From contig NZ_AQUZ01000013.1 in the NCBI RefSeq assembly GCF_000372465.1, positions 62,001 to 126,000 of the forward strand: DNA of 64,000 nt. Direction: 5' to 3'. Source of the DNA: Kribbella catacumbae DSM 19601. Its GTDB lineage: Bacteria; Actinomycetota; Actinomycetes; Propionibacteriales; Kribbellaceae. The position numbers and the translations under genes were made by a program. This document shows positions 17,540-25,784 of this stretch, piece by piece. Numbering within the stretch: the stretch's first letter is position 1; the number at the start of each line of letters is the position of its first letter. The notes under the pieces were generated by a model that saw nothing but the letters and a program-made list of their open reading frames with translations, was not told the origin of the DNA and searched no databases.

Positions 17540-18244
17540 ATGAGCACGGATTCGTCCACCAAGACGGTGATCGGCCACTCGACCACCGACAAGCTGGTCC
17601 TGTACGGCGGGCTGCCGCTGCTCGGGCTGGTGCTCGGATTCTTCCTGCCCCGGATCGCCGACTGGGCGGTCGACCAGCCGTGGGTGCCGCTGCAGAAGCC
17701 GCTCGAGTTCATCGCGCAGTGGGATGGCTGGTGGGTGGTCGCGATCTGCATCGCGCTCGGCGTCATCGCCGGGATCCTGCTCGCCGCGATCGCGCTCGAG
17801 GACACCCTGAAGACGACGATCAGCAACACCGAGGTGGAATTCCTCAAGAACCAGCGGACCACCCGGGTACCGCGGGACAAGGTCGCGATCGCCTTCCTGG
17901 ACGGCAAGGAGATCGTGCTGCAGGACTCCCGGTCGGCCGAGCTGGCCCGGGAGCGGCACGACCAGCTGGCCGGCGAAGCCAAGAAGATCCCCGCCGCCTT
18001 CCGCACCCACGGCTATCCGTGGTCAGACGCCGGCGACCCGCACGAGAGCAAGTTCCGCCGCTGGGTCGAGGACGACCCGGAACTGTCCCCCGCGGCGAAC
18101 GCAGTACTGCGGGCTCGCTCGAAGGCGTTCGGCCAAGGCGACAAGGGCAAGGCCGACCTGCGCGAACTCCGCGACGAACTCGCCAAACTCGGCCACGTCG
18201 TCCGCGACCGGGACAAGAAGCAGTACTGGCGGTCCGTCAGCTGA
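17540..18244 (+). CDS. YqeB-like membrane protein
   Basis: The chosen ATG at 17540 has GGAGCAGGA before it; an earlier ATG at 17522 is possible. The 234-residue protein has two transmembrane helices (about YGGLPLLGLVLGFFLPRIAD and VVAICIALGVIAGILLAAIA) followed by a soluble domain with TTRVPRDKVAIAFLDGKEIV typical of the YqeB family, which is found in Bacillus and actinobacteria with no established role. The C-terminal half is charged and helical. It is divergent from the ornithine cyclodeaminase homologue. Confidence 0.8.
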   Translation: MSTDSSTKTVIGHSTTDKLVLYGGLPLLGLVLGFFLPRIADWAVDQPWVPLQKPLEFIAQWDGWWVVAICIALGVIAGILLAAIALEDTLKTTISNTEVEFLKNQRTTRVPRDKVAIAFLDGKEIVLQDSRSAELARERHDQLAGEAKKIPAAFRTHGYPWSDAGDPHESKFRRWVEDDPELSPAANAVLRARSKAFGQGDKGKADLRELRDELAKLGHVVRDRDKKQYWRSVS

Positions 18245-18286
18245 ACAGCTGGTTGAACGTTTGCTGATCCGGGGCACGATGGAAGG

Positions 18287-18673
18287 GTGATCACGGTTGA
18301 GCAGGCGCGGAGGTTGCGGAAGGCCGGTGCGTTGTGGGTGCCCGGGGCCGGTGACCGGTTCGTCGTACCGGACCGGGACATGGACGACGACGTGTTCGTG
18401 GTCAGCGACATGACCGTCGAGGTGCACGACTATCCCGGCGGCAAGGTGATCGGGTTCAACGGGACGACCGAGTGGGCCCTCGACAGCATCGAGCAGCGCG
18501 AGGTGATCTGGATGCCCCGCGAGGATCAGCTCCGTGCCCTGCTCGGCTCGCATTTCGAGCGCCTGGAAGCGGTCCCCGGCGGCTACGCCGTCGTCCTCAC
18601 CGACGGCCGCTACCCAGCCGAAGACGCCGAACAGGCTTACGCCAAAGCCCTCCTGGCCCTCCTCAACGGCTGA
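18287..18673 (+). CDS. Conserved actinobacterial hypothetical protein
   Basis: I do not assign a function. The GTG at 18287 with GGAAG before it gives 128 residues. The protein is soluble, acidic and starts ITVEQARRLRKAGALWVPGAGDRF. Similar proteins in actinobacteria are sometimes labelled pilus assembly CpaE, which this sequence does not support because it has no ATPase motif. It follows the YqeB-like gene on the same strand with a 42-base gap. Confidence 0.75.
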   Translation: MITVEQARRLRKAGALWVPGAGDRFVVPDRDMDDDVFVVSDMTVEVHDYPGGKVIGFNGTTEWALDSIEQREVIWMPREDQLRALLGSHFERLEAVPGGYAVVLTDGRYPAEDAEQAYAKALLALLNG

Positions 18674-19305
18674 CACCAAAGCCGGCTGGCCAACGCCGGC
18701 AAGGAATCCGGCCATCGACAGGATCCGACCAGCTCGCCCCTCACCCAGTCCCGTCGTCCGGCTTCGCACCGACTTGGGGAGGTTCCTACCCCCGACGCGG
18801 GCGAGTTGGCTGGGGGGCCGGACCGCCAGCACACACCAACCTCGGCTGGTGGCACCCGGCCAGGCGTGCGCAGGCGTGGGTGGGCCTCGTTCCCGGACGC
18901 AACGGCTGGTTGGTGAGTGGTGGCGGTCCGGGGATACCGCTCACAGTCTCACCAGTTCGTGCTTCAGCCGGCAGATCGCCCCAATCAAGTCCCGAGCCAA
19001 CGACCACAGCGGGACCCCGCAGGTCGGGCGGCTGGCCGGCCGTCGGACCGATAGCCGGTTGTAGGGGGCTAGCCGTCGTACAGGGCGCTAGCCGACCCCG
19101 CCGGACGTCCATCACCACCAGCCATCCCCCGGGCCGAACTCGTCCTGAACCAACTGGCGTTGGGAGCTGGTGCCTAACGGTGCACGGCCGGCCAGGTGTG
19201 GACGGCGGCCCCTCAGCAGCGTCCGTACCTGGCCGGCCGTCGCCGGTGGCACAACCCCCTCCTTTCAGTGATTCGTTCGGACTGTCTGGGAGAGAAAGCG
19301 TCTGG
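18674..19305. other. GC-rich intergenic region without a supported gene
   Basis: No open frame here has a convincing start, codon pattern or recognisable protein; the frames that exist are rich in Pro, Arg and Gly. The region contains several CCGGC/GCCGG palindromes and one strong inverted repeat at 19185-19239. It separates genes that converge from both sides, so termination is its likely role. Confidence 0.5.
19185..19239. terminator. Long inverted repeat between convergent genes
   Basis: CGGCCGGCCAGGT at the left pairs perfectly with ACCTGGCCGGCCG at the right, and a further GGACG/CGTCC pairs inside after two mismatches. It could be a bidirectional terminator, although no T-run follows. 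Confidence 0.4.
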
Positions 19306-19686
19306 TCAGCGGGTCAGTGCCGCTCGGAGCTCGGCCGCGCGGTGCGCGACGCGATCGCGGGACGCGGTGCTGAACCCCTGCGCCTGAAGCTCGAGAATCG
19401 CGGTCGCCTGCAGCTGACTCACGTCGAGCAGGTCGCGGATCCGGCGTACGGCGGAGGCCCGGTCGGCGGAGGCCGCGATCGTCTCCTGCACCTCCGCGCG
19501 CCGCTCGAACGCGGTCAGCACCCCGTCGTAGATCTCCAGCTGGGTGACCGCGGACCGGTCCGGCTCGGCCGGCGCGGGCTGCTCGTCCTTCGCGGCACCC
19601 CGCACCACCTGACGCCACAGCGCCGGTACGACGAGGCGGTTGCGGCTGGCTCGCCGGGTGATCGGCTGGGCATATGTCATCGTCAT
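19306..19686 (-). CDS. Small hypothetical protein with GyrA-like C-terminal motif
   Basis: The ATG at 19686 has AGGAG eight bases upstream and gives 126 residues. The N-terminus is basic and the rest is helical. The segment RDLLDVSQLQATAILELQAQ resembles the helix pair of DNA gyrase A (LDVxxxQAxAILxxQ), but the protein is far too short to be a topoisomerase and lacks a catalytic tyrosine. I do not assign a function. It is downstream of a VanY-type peptidase gene on the other side of 19714, on the same strand with a 27-base gap. Confidence 0.6.
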   Translation of the reverse strand: MTMTYAQPITRRASRNRLVVPALWRQVVRGAAKDEQPAPAEPDRSAVTQLEIYDGVLTAFERRAEVQETIAASADRASAVRRIRDLLDVSQLQATAILELQAQGFSTASRDRVAHRAAELRAALTR

Positions 19687-19713
19687 CAGTTGCGCTCCTG
19701 ATTCGGTGGTGGG

Positions 19714-20406
19714 TCAGCCGAGATCGGCGACCGCGCTAGCCTTTCGGGGAGGACACTTCTTGCCCGGCGTGGTGAGCGCCTCGAAGTGCCATGGCTCGTT
19801 GGCGTAGGGCCGGCAGATCCCGTACTCCCAGCCGTTCTTGTTCAGCCAGACCATCGCTGCCTGCGGGGCGATGTCGACGGCCTTGCCCTGCACGTGCGCG
19901 GACTTGTCCGGCGGCAGCACCCAGCGCGTCGCGGCTTCGTACGAGCCGTACTTCTGGATGGCTTCCCGCAGCAGTCGGCGCTGCTTGGCGGCACTGCGGC
20001 GGCCGGAGTTGATCCGGAGGGTGACGCCGTCGGCTCTCGCGGCGGTCATCGCCTTCTTCAGCCGGGATCTCAGCGTCGGCGACAGCCCGTCGATACTCTC
20101 CTCCGAGTACTTCGTGTCGTCGCCGGCGCGGGTGGACTTGGGCGCCTTGGTCGGCGTCTTCTTCGGCTTCGGCGTCTCGGACGGCGTCGTCTGCTTGACC
20201 GGAGTGCTCTTCCGGACGGCCGGTGGCGGCGAACCGCTCGGCCCGCCGGCGACCACCGGCTGCTTGTCGGCAGCGGAGTCGAAGGACAGCAAGTCGGCCA
20301 CCTGCGAGTGCCAGATCAGCAAGGAAGCGACCAGGGCCAGACCTGTCACGGACAGCAACCGCGCTGGCACCGAGAAGGTGCGGCGCGGTCGCAGGTGGTT
20401 GGTCAT
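19714..20406 (-). CDS. Secreted D-Ala-D-Ala carboxypeptidase (VanY/M15 family)
   Basis: From the ATG at 20406, preceded by GAGAGG, the protein has 230 residues. It has an N-terminal signal anchor (LLSVTGLALVASLLIWHS), a Pro/Thr/Lys linker, and an M15B peptidase domain from about residue 100. The zinc ligands appear as His and Asp in SAHVQGKAVDI and His in EPWHFEA. Such enzymes trim the terminal D-Ala from peptidoglycan stem peptides outside the cell. It is divergent from a sensor kinase, with a large palindrome in between. Confidence 0.88.
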   Translation of the reverse strand: MTNHLRPRRTFSVPARLLSVTGLALVASLLIWHSQVADLLSFDSAADKQPVVAGGPSGSPPPAVRKSTPVKQTTPSETPKPKKTPTKAPKSTRAGDDTKYSEESIDGLSPTLRSRLKKAMTAARADGVTLRINSGRRSAAKQRRLLREAIQKYGSYEAATRWVLPPDKSAHVQGKAVDIAPQAAMVWLNKNGWEYGICRPYANEPWHFEALTTPGKKCPPRKASAVADLG

Positions 20407-20580
20407 GGGGTACAGCCTCTCGGTTCGGCGGGTTCGCCACATCGGTCCCAGGGACCGTCTCTGGCAGCCGGAAGTCGGACCTGGGTATGGGGTCGGACGT
20501 CTCAGCTCATCCAAAAGTTGGAGACCGCGCCCGTTCGGGCGCAGGAGCCGTAGATTGTCATGGACGACTACGCTCAGCAA

Positions 20581-20744
20581 AGTGACCCGTCGGCGACGTA
20601 GCTCGAGCGATGCTCGTGCCCAGGTGCGTGCATCGTGGCATTGGAGCAGTGCCCTCGATGCGGAGCATCGTGGGTGCTGGGCCAATGCCGCGAGGTGCGT
20701 GCCTGGGTGCGAGCAGCGCCGAGCTACGTCGCCGACGGGTCACT
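20581..20744. repeat. 164-bp imperfect palindrome in divergent promoter region
   Basis: The terminal 25 bases AGTGACCCGTCGGCGACGTA-GCTCG occur again as a perfect inverted copy ending at 20744. Inside, the two arms stay alignable over about 80 bases, sharing TGCTCG, CCCAGG, GGCATTGG and CGATGC. The element lies immediately before the sensor kinase start and opposite the VanY gene. It could extrude as a cruciform, act as a regulatory structure, or be a MITE-like insertion; I see no clear target duplication. Confidence 0.75.
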
Positions 20745-20750
20745 AGGGTG

Positions 20751-22088
20751 ATGGGGTCCTGGCGTCGGCTGTCGGCCTTGCAGCAGGACGTGCTGCTGGC
20801 CGCACTGGTCGGCGTTGTCTGGTTTTCAGGGCTGGCGCTGATCAACAACAGCTGGTTGCGGCCGGCGAATCCGAGCGTCTCCGTCGTCACCGGGATGTTC
20901 CTGGTGCTGACGGTGGCGCTGGTCCGCCAGCTCCCGCGGATCACGCTGGTTTTCGTGTCGGTGCTCTATCCACTCGTCTACGCCTCGGCCGAGACCGGTC
21001 TGGCCGAGCAGCTCGGGCTCGACATCTTCCGTGCTCCCGCGATCAGCGACGCGGCGCTGCAATCGGAGCTGCACCTCGTTCCACTCCTGGTGGTCGGCTA
21101 TCTCGCGGCATCGAGCGGAGTACGCCGGTTCACCTGTCTGTTCTTCACCATGGGCAGCCTGGCGGGGCTGATGATCGGTCTGCCGACCGTGGTCGCGATC
21201 GTGTTGAGCAACAGTCCTCGCGAAGTCTTCTACGGCGATCGGTACGCGAACCTCCCGCGGAGCATCTCCAGCCTCTACGACTACATCGACCTCTCGCTGT
21301 TCGTCTTCGCCGAAGCCCTGATCTGCGGCATAGTTCTGCTCGGCGCCAACGCACTCCGCCGCCGGAAGAGCCTGCTGGTCCTGGAGCAGCGCAACACGGC
21401 ACTGGTCCGGCTCCGGACAATCGAGGCCGAGCGCGCGGCGGCGGCCGAGCGGACCAGGATCGCCCGTGATCTGCACGACGTCGTCTCGCACCACATGAGC
21501 GCGGTGGTGATCCGGGCGCAGGCAGCGGACCGGGTCGCCGACCAGAAACCTGAGGCACTGCGGGAGGCGGTTCGCTGGATCGCCGCCAGCGGCCGGGAGG
21601 CGCTCACCGCGATGCGCGAGACCGTGCGGGTACTGAACAGCGGGACCCCGGGCGCGGGGGCCGAGATGGCTCCGGTGCCCGACCTGGCCGCCGTCGCGCG
21701 GATGGGCGACCGGTTGAAGGCAGTGGGGATCAACGTCACCATGCAGTTGCCGACCCGCAGCCGGCAACTCACCTCCGCCACGGACCTGACCGCAGTACGG
21801 ATCATCCAGGAGGCGCTGACCAACGTGATGGTGCATGCGAAGGCCACTGCCGCTCATGTGAGCTGGCAGAGTGGGCCGCAGGGCGAACTGCTCACCATCG
21901 ACGACAACGGCAGTGGCGGGCCGCCGCCGGTGAACGTGCTGGAAACCGCCCGGCGGCAGGAGAGCGGCCGCGGCAACGGACTGATCGGAATGCGCGAGCG
22001 CGCGCACGCGAGCGGCGGCACACTGGCCGTCGCCGCCGGACCACTGGGTGGATGGAGAGTGCAGGCATGGTTGCCGCCGCAGAGGTGA
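20751..22088 (+). CDS. Two-component sensor histidine kinase (NarL-partner type)
   Basis: The start is placed at the ATG at 20751 (GTG at 20748 is equally possible; neither has a strong ribosome-binding site) because upstream frame lies in the palindrome. The 445-residue protein has about five transmembrane helices in residues 10-200, a HisKA_3 dimerisation helix with the phosphate-accepting histidine in RIARDLHDVVSHHMSAV, and a HATPase domain with the N box in EALTNVMVHAKA and GNGLIGMRERA. It phosphorylates the response regulator encoded next, whose start lies inside its 3' end. The signal is unknown. Confidence 0.9.
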   Translation: MGSWRRLSALQQDVLLAALVGVVWFSGLALINNSWLRPANPSVSVVTGMFLVLTVALVRQLPRITLVFVSVLYPLVYASAETGLAEQLGLDIFRAPAISDAALQSELHLVPLLVVGYLAASSGVRRFTCLFFTMGSLAGLMIGLPTVVAIVLSNSPREVFYGDRYANLPRSISSLYDYIDLSLFVFAEALICGIVLLGANALRRRKSLLVLEQRNTALVRLRTIEAERAAAAERTRIARDLHDVVSHHMSAVVIRAQAADRVADQKPEALREAVRWIAASGREALTAMRETVRVLNSGTPGAGAEMAPVPDLAAVARMGDRLKAVGINVTMQLPTRSRQLTSATDLTAVRIIQEALTNVMVHAKATAAHVSWQSGPQGELLTIDDNGSGGPPPVNVLETARRQESGRGNGLIGMRERAHASGGTLAVAAGPLGGWRVQAWLPPQR

Positions 22089-22822
22089 CGGAACAGATCC
22101 GGGTCCTGGTCGCCGACGACCAGGGCGTGATCAGGATGGGGCTGGCGATGATCCTCGACCACGAGCCCGATCTGACCACGGTCGCCCAGGCCGGCGACGG
22201 CGAGGAGGCGCTGCGGATGATCGCGCAGTACGACCCGGACGTCGTGCTGATGGACATCCGGATGCCGGTGATGGATGGGCTGGAGGCGACCGAGCGAATC
22301 ACCAAAGCCGCCAAGGAGTCCGGCCGCGAGCGGCCCGCTGTGTTGGTGCTGACGACGTTCGACGACGAGGCGTACGTGCTGAGCGCAGTACGGGCCGGTG
22401 CGTCGGGCTTCTTGCTCAAGGACACCGATCCGGACCTGCTGGTATCAGCCGTGCGGGCGGTGCATCGGGGAGACTCGCTGGTCGACCCGGCCTCGACGCG
22501 GGTGCTGCTAGAGCGTTGTGTGGAGCTGGAGCGGCAGGTCGGCAACGGCCCGGCCGAGTCGGCACCGGCGTCCGCGGGGCGCTGGACCGGGCTGCTCGCG
22601 CAACTGAGTGAGCGCGAGCGGGAGATCCTGGTCTGGATGGCCCGCGGCCTGTCCAACCGCGACCTGGCCGCGAAGCTCTTCGTCAGCGAGACCACCGTGA
22701 AGACCCACGTCAGCAGCGTGCTGTCCAAGCTCGGGCTGTCCAGCCGGGTGCAGGCGGTCGTCGTCGCCTACGAGGCAGGAGTCGTCCGGCCGGGCGAAGC
22801 CGAGGTGCGCTGGGAGAGCTAG
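22067..22822 (+). CDS. NarL/LuxR-type response regulator
   Basis: The ATG at 22067 follows GGAGAG and overlaps the kinase gene by 22 bases. The 251-residue protein has a receiver domain with the acidic pair in VADDQ, the phosphorylated Asp in DVVLMDIRMPVMDG and the conserved Lys in FLLKDTDP. A C-terminal LuxR helix-turn-helix follows (LSEREREILVWMARGLSNRD...VKTHVSSVLSKLG). It is the output partner of the adjacent kinase. Neighbouring VanY and penicillin-binding protein genes make a cell-envelope role plausible but unproven. Confidence 0.92.
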   Translation: MVAAAEVTEQIRVLVADDQGVIRMGLAMILDHEPDLTTVAQAGDGEEALRMIAQYDPDVVLMDIRMPVMDGLEATERITKAAKESGRERPAVLVLTTFDDEAYVLSAVRAGASGFLLKDTDPDLLVSAVRAVHRGDSLVDPASTRVLLERCVELERQVGNGPAESAPASAGRWTGLLAQLSEREREILVWMARGLSNRDLAAKLFVSETTVKTHVSSVLSKLGLSSRVQAVVVAYEAGVVRPGEAEVRWES

Positions 22823-22929
22823 CTCAGCAGGTACCAGCCGCCGGCCGCGGCGGCGATGAGAAGAACGACGGTCAACAGCTGAGTACGAATCGACGCCTGG
22901 CGGCGGCGTGGCAGAAAGTCCCCGGTCAT
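22819..22929 (-). CDS. 36-residue membrane peptide
   Basis: A small frame starts with ATG at 22929 after GAAGGT. It reads MTGDFLPRRRQASIRTQ followed by one hydrophobic helix LLTVVLLIAAAAGGWYLLS. The basic residues before the helix fit an inside-positive single-pass protein. The stop overlaps that of the response regulator. No homologue is known to me; small size keeps confidence moderate. Confidence 0.5.
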   Translation of the reverse strand: MTGDFLPRRRQASIRTQLLTVVLLIAAAAGGWYLLS

Positions 22930-23072
22930 ACCTTCAAGCCTGCCTGGCGAAACCTCGCTGCCCATCCTTCTCAGGAACGGTTCCCGCGTGACGCAAGTCG
23001 CCCCTGGGTAGGCCCCGAATCATCCCCAGGGATGACAACCGGTCCAGATTGTTGCTGTCGGCCCCTGTCTGG

Positions 23073-23414
23073 CTACTCGCCGAAGTACTCGGCGCGGACC
23101 TTCTTCGGGACGCACATCGCCCAGGCGTCGAGGATCAGCTCGCGCAGTTCGGTCTCGTCGATGGCGGCCAGGTTCACTTCGATCCACTTGTAGCGCTCGT
23201 CGGCCTTGCTCGGAGGCAGGAACTTGTCCGGGTACGTCGCCAGTGCGGCCGCACGCTCTTCCTTCGGGAAGCCGATGCCCATCGTCTGCTCGTCGCGGGA
23301 CATCGCAAGGTAGACGATCTGGCCGACCCGGAACTTGATCCGGTCCCGCACCAGCACCTCGTAGCTGCGCGGCAACCCCTCGGTCACCGCCCGGATATCC
23401 GTCAGATCGACCAC
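23073..23414 (-). CDS. MmcQ/YjbR family protein
   Basis: This 113-residue protein begins with GTG and matches the MmcQ/YjbR fold: MVDLTDIRAVTEGLPRSYE, a central strand IVYLAMSRDEQTMGIGFP and the characteristic YKWIEVNLAAIDETELRELILDAW. Members are small CyaY-like DNA- or metal-binding proteins with unclear role. It is divergent from an esterase gene; a palindromic repeat lies between the two starts. Confidence 0.85.
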   Translation of the reverse strand: MVDLTDIRAVTEGLPRSYEVLVRDRIKFRVGQIVYLAMSRDEQTMGIGFPKEERAAALATYPDKFLPPSKADERYKWIEVNLAAIDETELRELILDAWAMCVPKKVRAEYFGE

Positions 23415-23459
23415 CCGGCGACTCTACCGCCGGACGGCGACAGGTCCTGTCAGTCCAAC

Positions 23460-23557
23460 CCCACCTGATCATTCGCCCCTTTTTGACCCTCTGTGGATAA
23501 GGCCCGGCGTTGAGGCGTCGGTCGGGAGCGTCAAAAAGGGGCGAATGATCAGGTGGG
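23460..23557. repeat. Palindromic repeat family element, copy A
   Basis: A perfect 28-bp inverted repeat (arm CCCACCTGATCATTCGCCCC followed by TTTTTGAC) flanks a 42-base centre. The core TCATTCGCCCC...TTTT is shared with the shorter element at 37880-37945, so these are two members of one family. It lies in the divergent region between yjbR and the esterase gene and probably folds into a strong hairpin in either transcript. Confidence 0.8.
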
Positions 23558-23595
23558 TTGGCGGACTCCGCCAGACCAGTCTGTACCGTGGACTG

Positions 23596-24633
23596 ATGCC
23601 CGAAGCAATGGTGAGCGCGGTCGAAGGCGCTGAGGTGGTGTTCCGCCTCAGCGACTCCGGACATGCCTTCACGGGAGTGCGGCTGTGGGAGGAGCTCGGG
23701 CTGGCCGCCGAGCAACTGGAGTTCAAACCGGTCGAGTACGGCTGGGAGCTGCGGCTGCCCCGGCCCTCGGTGCACCGGATGGAGTACATGTTCGATATCG
23801 CCGGCACCGGAATGCGGACGGACCCGACCAACCCGCGGGTCGTCGGCGGCGCGTTCGGCGAACACTCCTGGCTACCGCTACCCGGGTACGTCGAACCGGA
23901 CTGGATCACGATCGATCCGATCGCGTCGAGCCTGACCCCGCTGACCGTCGACCCGACTCCGGTCGGCCCGATCGACGTCCACGTCTGGGCACCGGACGGG
24001 ATCGGGCCGGGGTTCGAGTTGCCGTTGCTGCTCAGCCATGACGGGCCCGAGTTCGCGGCGTACGCCGGGCTGACCCACTACGTCGGGGCCATGGTCGCCG
24101 ACGGCACGCTGCCCCCGCTGAGGCTCGCGCTGATCCGGCCGGGTTCACGCAATCTCTGGTACGCCGCCAACCCGCAGTACGCCGAAGCCCTGACGCGACA
24201 CGTGCTGCCGGCGGTCACCTCGTCGTACAAGAGCAGGCGGCCGGTGCTGATGGGCGCGAGTCTTGCCGCGCTCGCCGCGCTCTATGCCGAGTGGAACCAC
24301 CCGGGCACCTTCGCCGGGCTGTTCCTCCAGTCGGGGTCATTCTTCACGCTCGACACGGACCCGCAGGAGTCCAAGTTCGAGTACTACGCCGAGGTCACCG
24401 CCTTCGTGAACTCGGTGCTCGCGGCGACCACCACCCCCAGCACTCCGGCGATCGCGATGACCGCCGGGACGCCGGAGGAGAACGTGCACAACAACCGGGT
24501 GATGGCCGCCCACCTGACCAAACTCGGCCTGCGGGTGGCCTTCGACGAAACCCCCGACATGCACAACTACACCGCCTGGCGCGACGTCCTCGACCCCTGC
24601 CTGACAGAACTGTTGAACCGCGTCTGGACCTAG
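23596..24633 (+). CDS. Alpha/beta-hydrolase esterase (enterochelin-esterase-like)
   Basis: The ATG at 23596 gives 345 residues; an upstream ATG at 23545 would fall in the palindromic repeat and is not preferred. The N-terminal 120 residues are a beta-sandwich-like region, followed by an esterase-type hydrolase with the nucleophile elbow GASLAALAALYAEW and a catalytic histidine in DMHNYTAWRD. This resembles Fes/YieL-type esterases that act on small acylated compounds. A second esterase and an ATP-grasp enzyme lie downstream on the same strand. Confidence 0.8.
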   Translation: MPEAMVSAVEGAEVVFRLSDSGHAFTGVRLWEELGLAAEQLEFKPVEYGWELRLPRPSVHRMEYMFDIAGTGMRTDPTNPRVVGGAFGEHSWLPLPGYVEPDWITIDPIASSLTPLTVDPTPVGPIDVHVWAPDGIGPGFELPLLLSHDGPEFAAYAGLTHYVGAMVADGTLPPLRLALIRPGSRNLWYAANPQYAEALTRHVLPAVTSSYKSRRPVLMGASLAALAALYAEWNHPGTFAGLFLQSGSFFTLDTDPQESKFEYYAEVTAFVNSVLAATTTPSTPAIAMTAGTPEENVHNNRVMAAHLTKLGLRVAFDETPDMHNYTAWRDVLDPCLTELLNRVWT

Positions 24634-24686
24634 GGTCTGGTCGGACTCGGCGCGCTCTTGTCGATGCGCTTCACCCGGCTACCTGA

Positions 24687-24983
24687 TCGAGCTGGAGCGC
24701 AGTACACCTCGACAGCACGCTCAGCGCTGCTCCCGCACTCGCCTCCAGCGCACCGGCTGTCTTCGCCGCAGCCGCAGCCGCCGGCCGGATCAGCGGCAAC
24801 GCCCTCCTGCGCCGCGTCAAGCCGGGCCAGCTCCTAGTCGCCGGCGGCAGCGTCGCAGCTGTCGGTGCGTTCTCCAGCATCTGGTCGTTGCCCACGGCAT
24901 TGGGCGGCGTCGCAGTACTGGCGGTGGTCGTCGCTGTGCTCGGTCCGGTAGCAGGACGCGCTGGGACGAGGCAGACGACGTAA
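24687..24983 (+). pseudogene. Probable MFS transporter C-terminal remnant
   Basis: A frame of about 98 codons ends at the TAA at 24981. It reads LSAAPALASSAPAVFAAAAA, then AGRISGNALLRRVKPGQLLV and two hydrophobic segments ending VLAVVVAVLGPVAGR. The AGR(I/L)xG....R pattern matches helix 7-8 of MFS transporters. There is no start codon with a ribosome-binding site and no upstream half, so it looks like a fragment left after deletion. It occupies the 394-bp gap between the two esterase genes. Confidence 0.45.
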
Positions 24984-25027
24984 AGACATGGCAGGGTGGC
25001 GAGAGAACCGGACAGGGGTGAGGCTGC

Positions 25028-25774
25028 ATGGAGCGAGAGCAGATCGAACTGGAAGCCCCCGGGCTCGACCGGCCCGGCACACTGATCCGCTATGGCCACT
25101 ACGGCCGCCCGGTGCTGGTGTTCCCGAGTGAGCAGGGCCGCGCCTGGGACTACGAGAACAACGGCATGGTCGGAGCCGTCGCCGACCTGATCGAGGCCGG
25201 CCGGGTCAAGCTGTACTGCGTCGACTCCTACGATCACGTGAGCTGGTCCGACCGCAGCATCCCGCTGGAGGAGCGTGCCCGACGGCACGAGCTCTACGAG
25301 TCGTGGATCCTCAACCAGGTCGTGCCGGCGATCGGCAGCGACACCCCTGGCGCCGCGGACATCATCACCACCGGCTGCAGCCTCGGGGCCTTCCACGCGC
25401 TCAACTTCGCGTTCAAGCGCGCCGACCTGTTCCCGATCGCGATCTGCCAGTCCGGCAACTACGACGCGGCCAGCTGGCACGCGTGGGGCGACCGCGGCGA
25501 TGCGACGTACTTCAACAACCCGGCCGACTACCTGCCCAACCTGGCCGGCGATCACCTGGAGTGGTTGCGCAGCAGGCTCTTCCTGGTGCTCACGGTCGGC
25601 CAGGGCGACTGGGAGACCCACCCGACCGGTTCCCTGCCCTCGGCCCGCGCCACGGCCGCAGTACTGGCTGCCAAGGGGATCCCTCATGAGCTGGATCTGT
25701 GGGGTCACGATGTAGCCCACGACTGGCCTTGGTGGCAAAAACAACTAGCCCACCACCTGCCCCGATTCTGTTAG
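25028..25774 (+). CDS. Esterase (alpha/beta hydrolase)
   Basis: The ATG at 25028 gives 248 residues. The protein belongs to the esterase-D-like alpha/beta hydrolases, with an oxyanion region GRPVLVFPSEQGRAWDYENN, nucleophile elbow TTGCSLGAFHALNFAFK and catalytic His in LWGHDVAHDWPWWQKQ. It is followed after 10 bases by the ATP-grasp gene, so the two are cotranscribed. Conserved pairing of this esterase type with an ATP-grasp protein is, from memory, common in actinobacteria, but the pathway is not known. Confidence 0.85.
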   Translation: MEREQIELEAPGLDRPGTLIRYGHYGRPVLVFPSEQGRAWDYENNGMVGAVADLIEAGRVKLYCVDSYDHVSWSDRSIPLEERARRHELYESWILNQVVPAIGSDTPGAADIITTGCSLGAFHALNFAFKRADLFPIAICQSGNYDAASWHAWGDRGDATYFNNPADYLPNLAGDHLEWLRSRLFLVLTVGQGDWETHPTGSLPSARATAAVLAAKGIPHELDLWGHDVAHDWPWWQKQLAHHLPRFC

Positions 25775-25784
25775 GAGTCCCACC

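Noticed and set aside
19306..19686. DNA gyrase A fragment
   Set aside because: Only a short helix pair resembles GyrA; the rest of the protein does not align and it has its own start and ribosome-binding site.
18472..19701. 409-codon plus-strand frame
   Set aside because: It begins inside the 18287 gene in another frame, crosses a GC-rich gap and then runs antisense to the 19306 gene.
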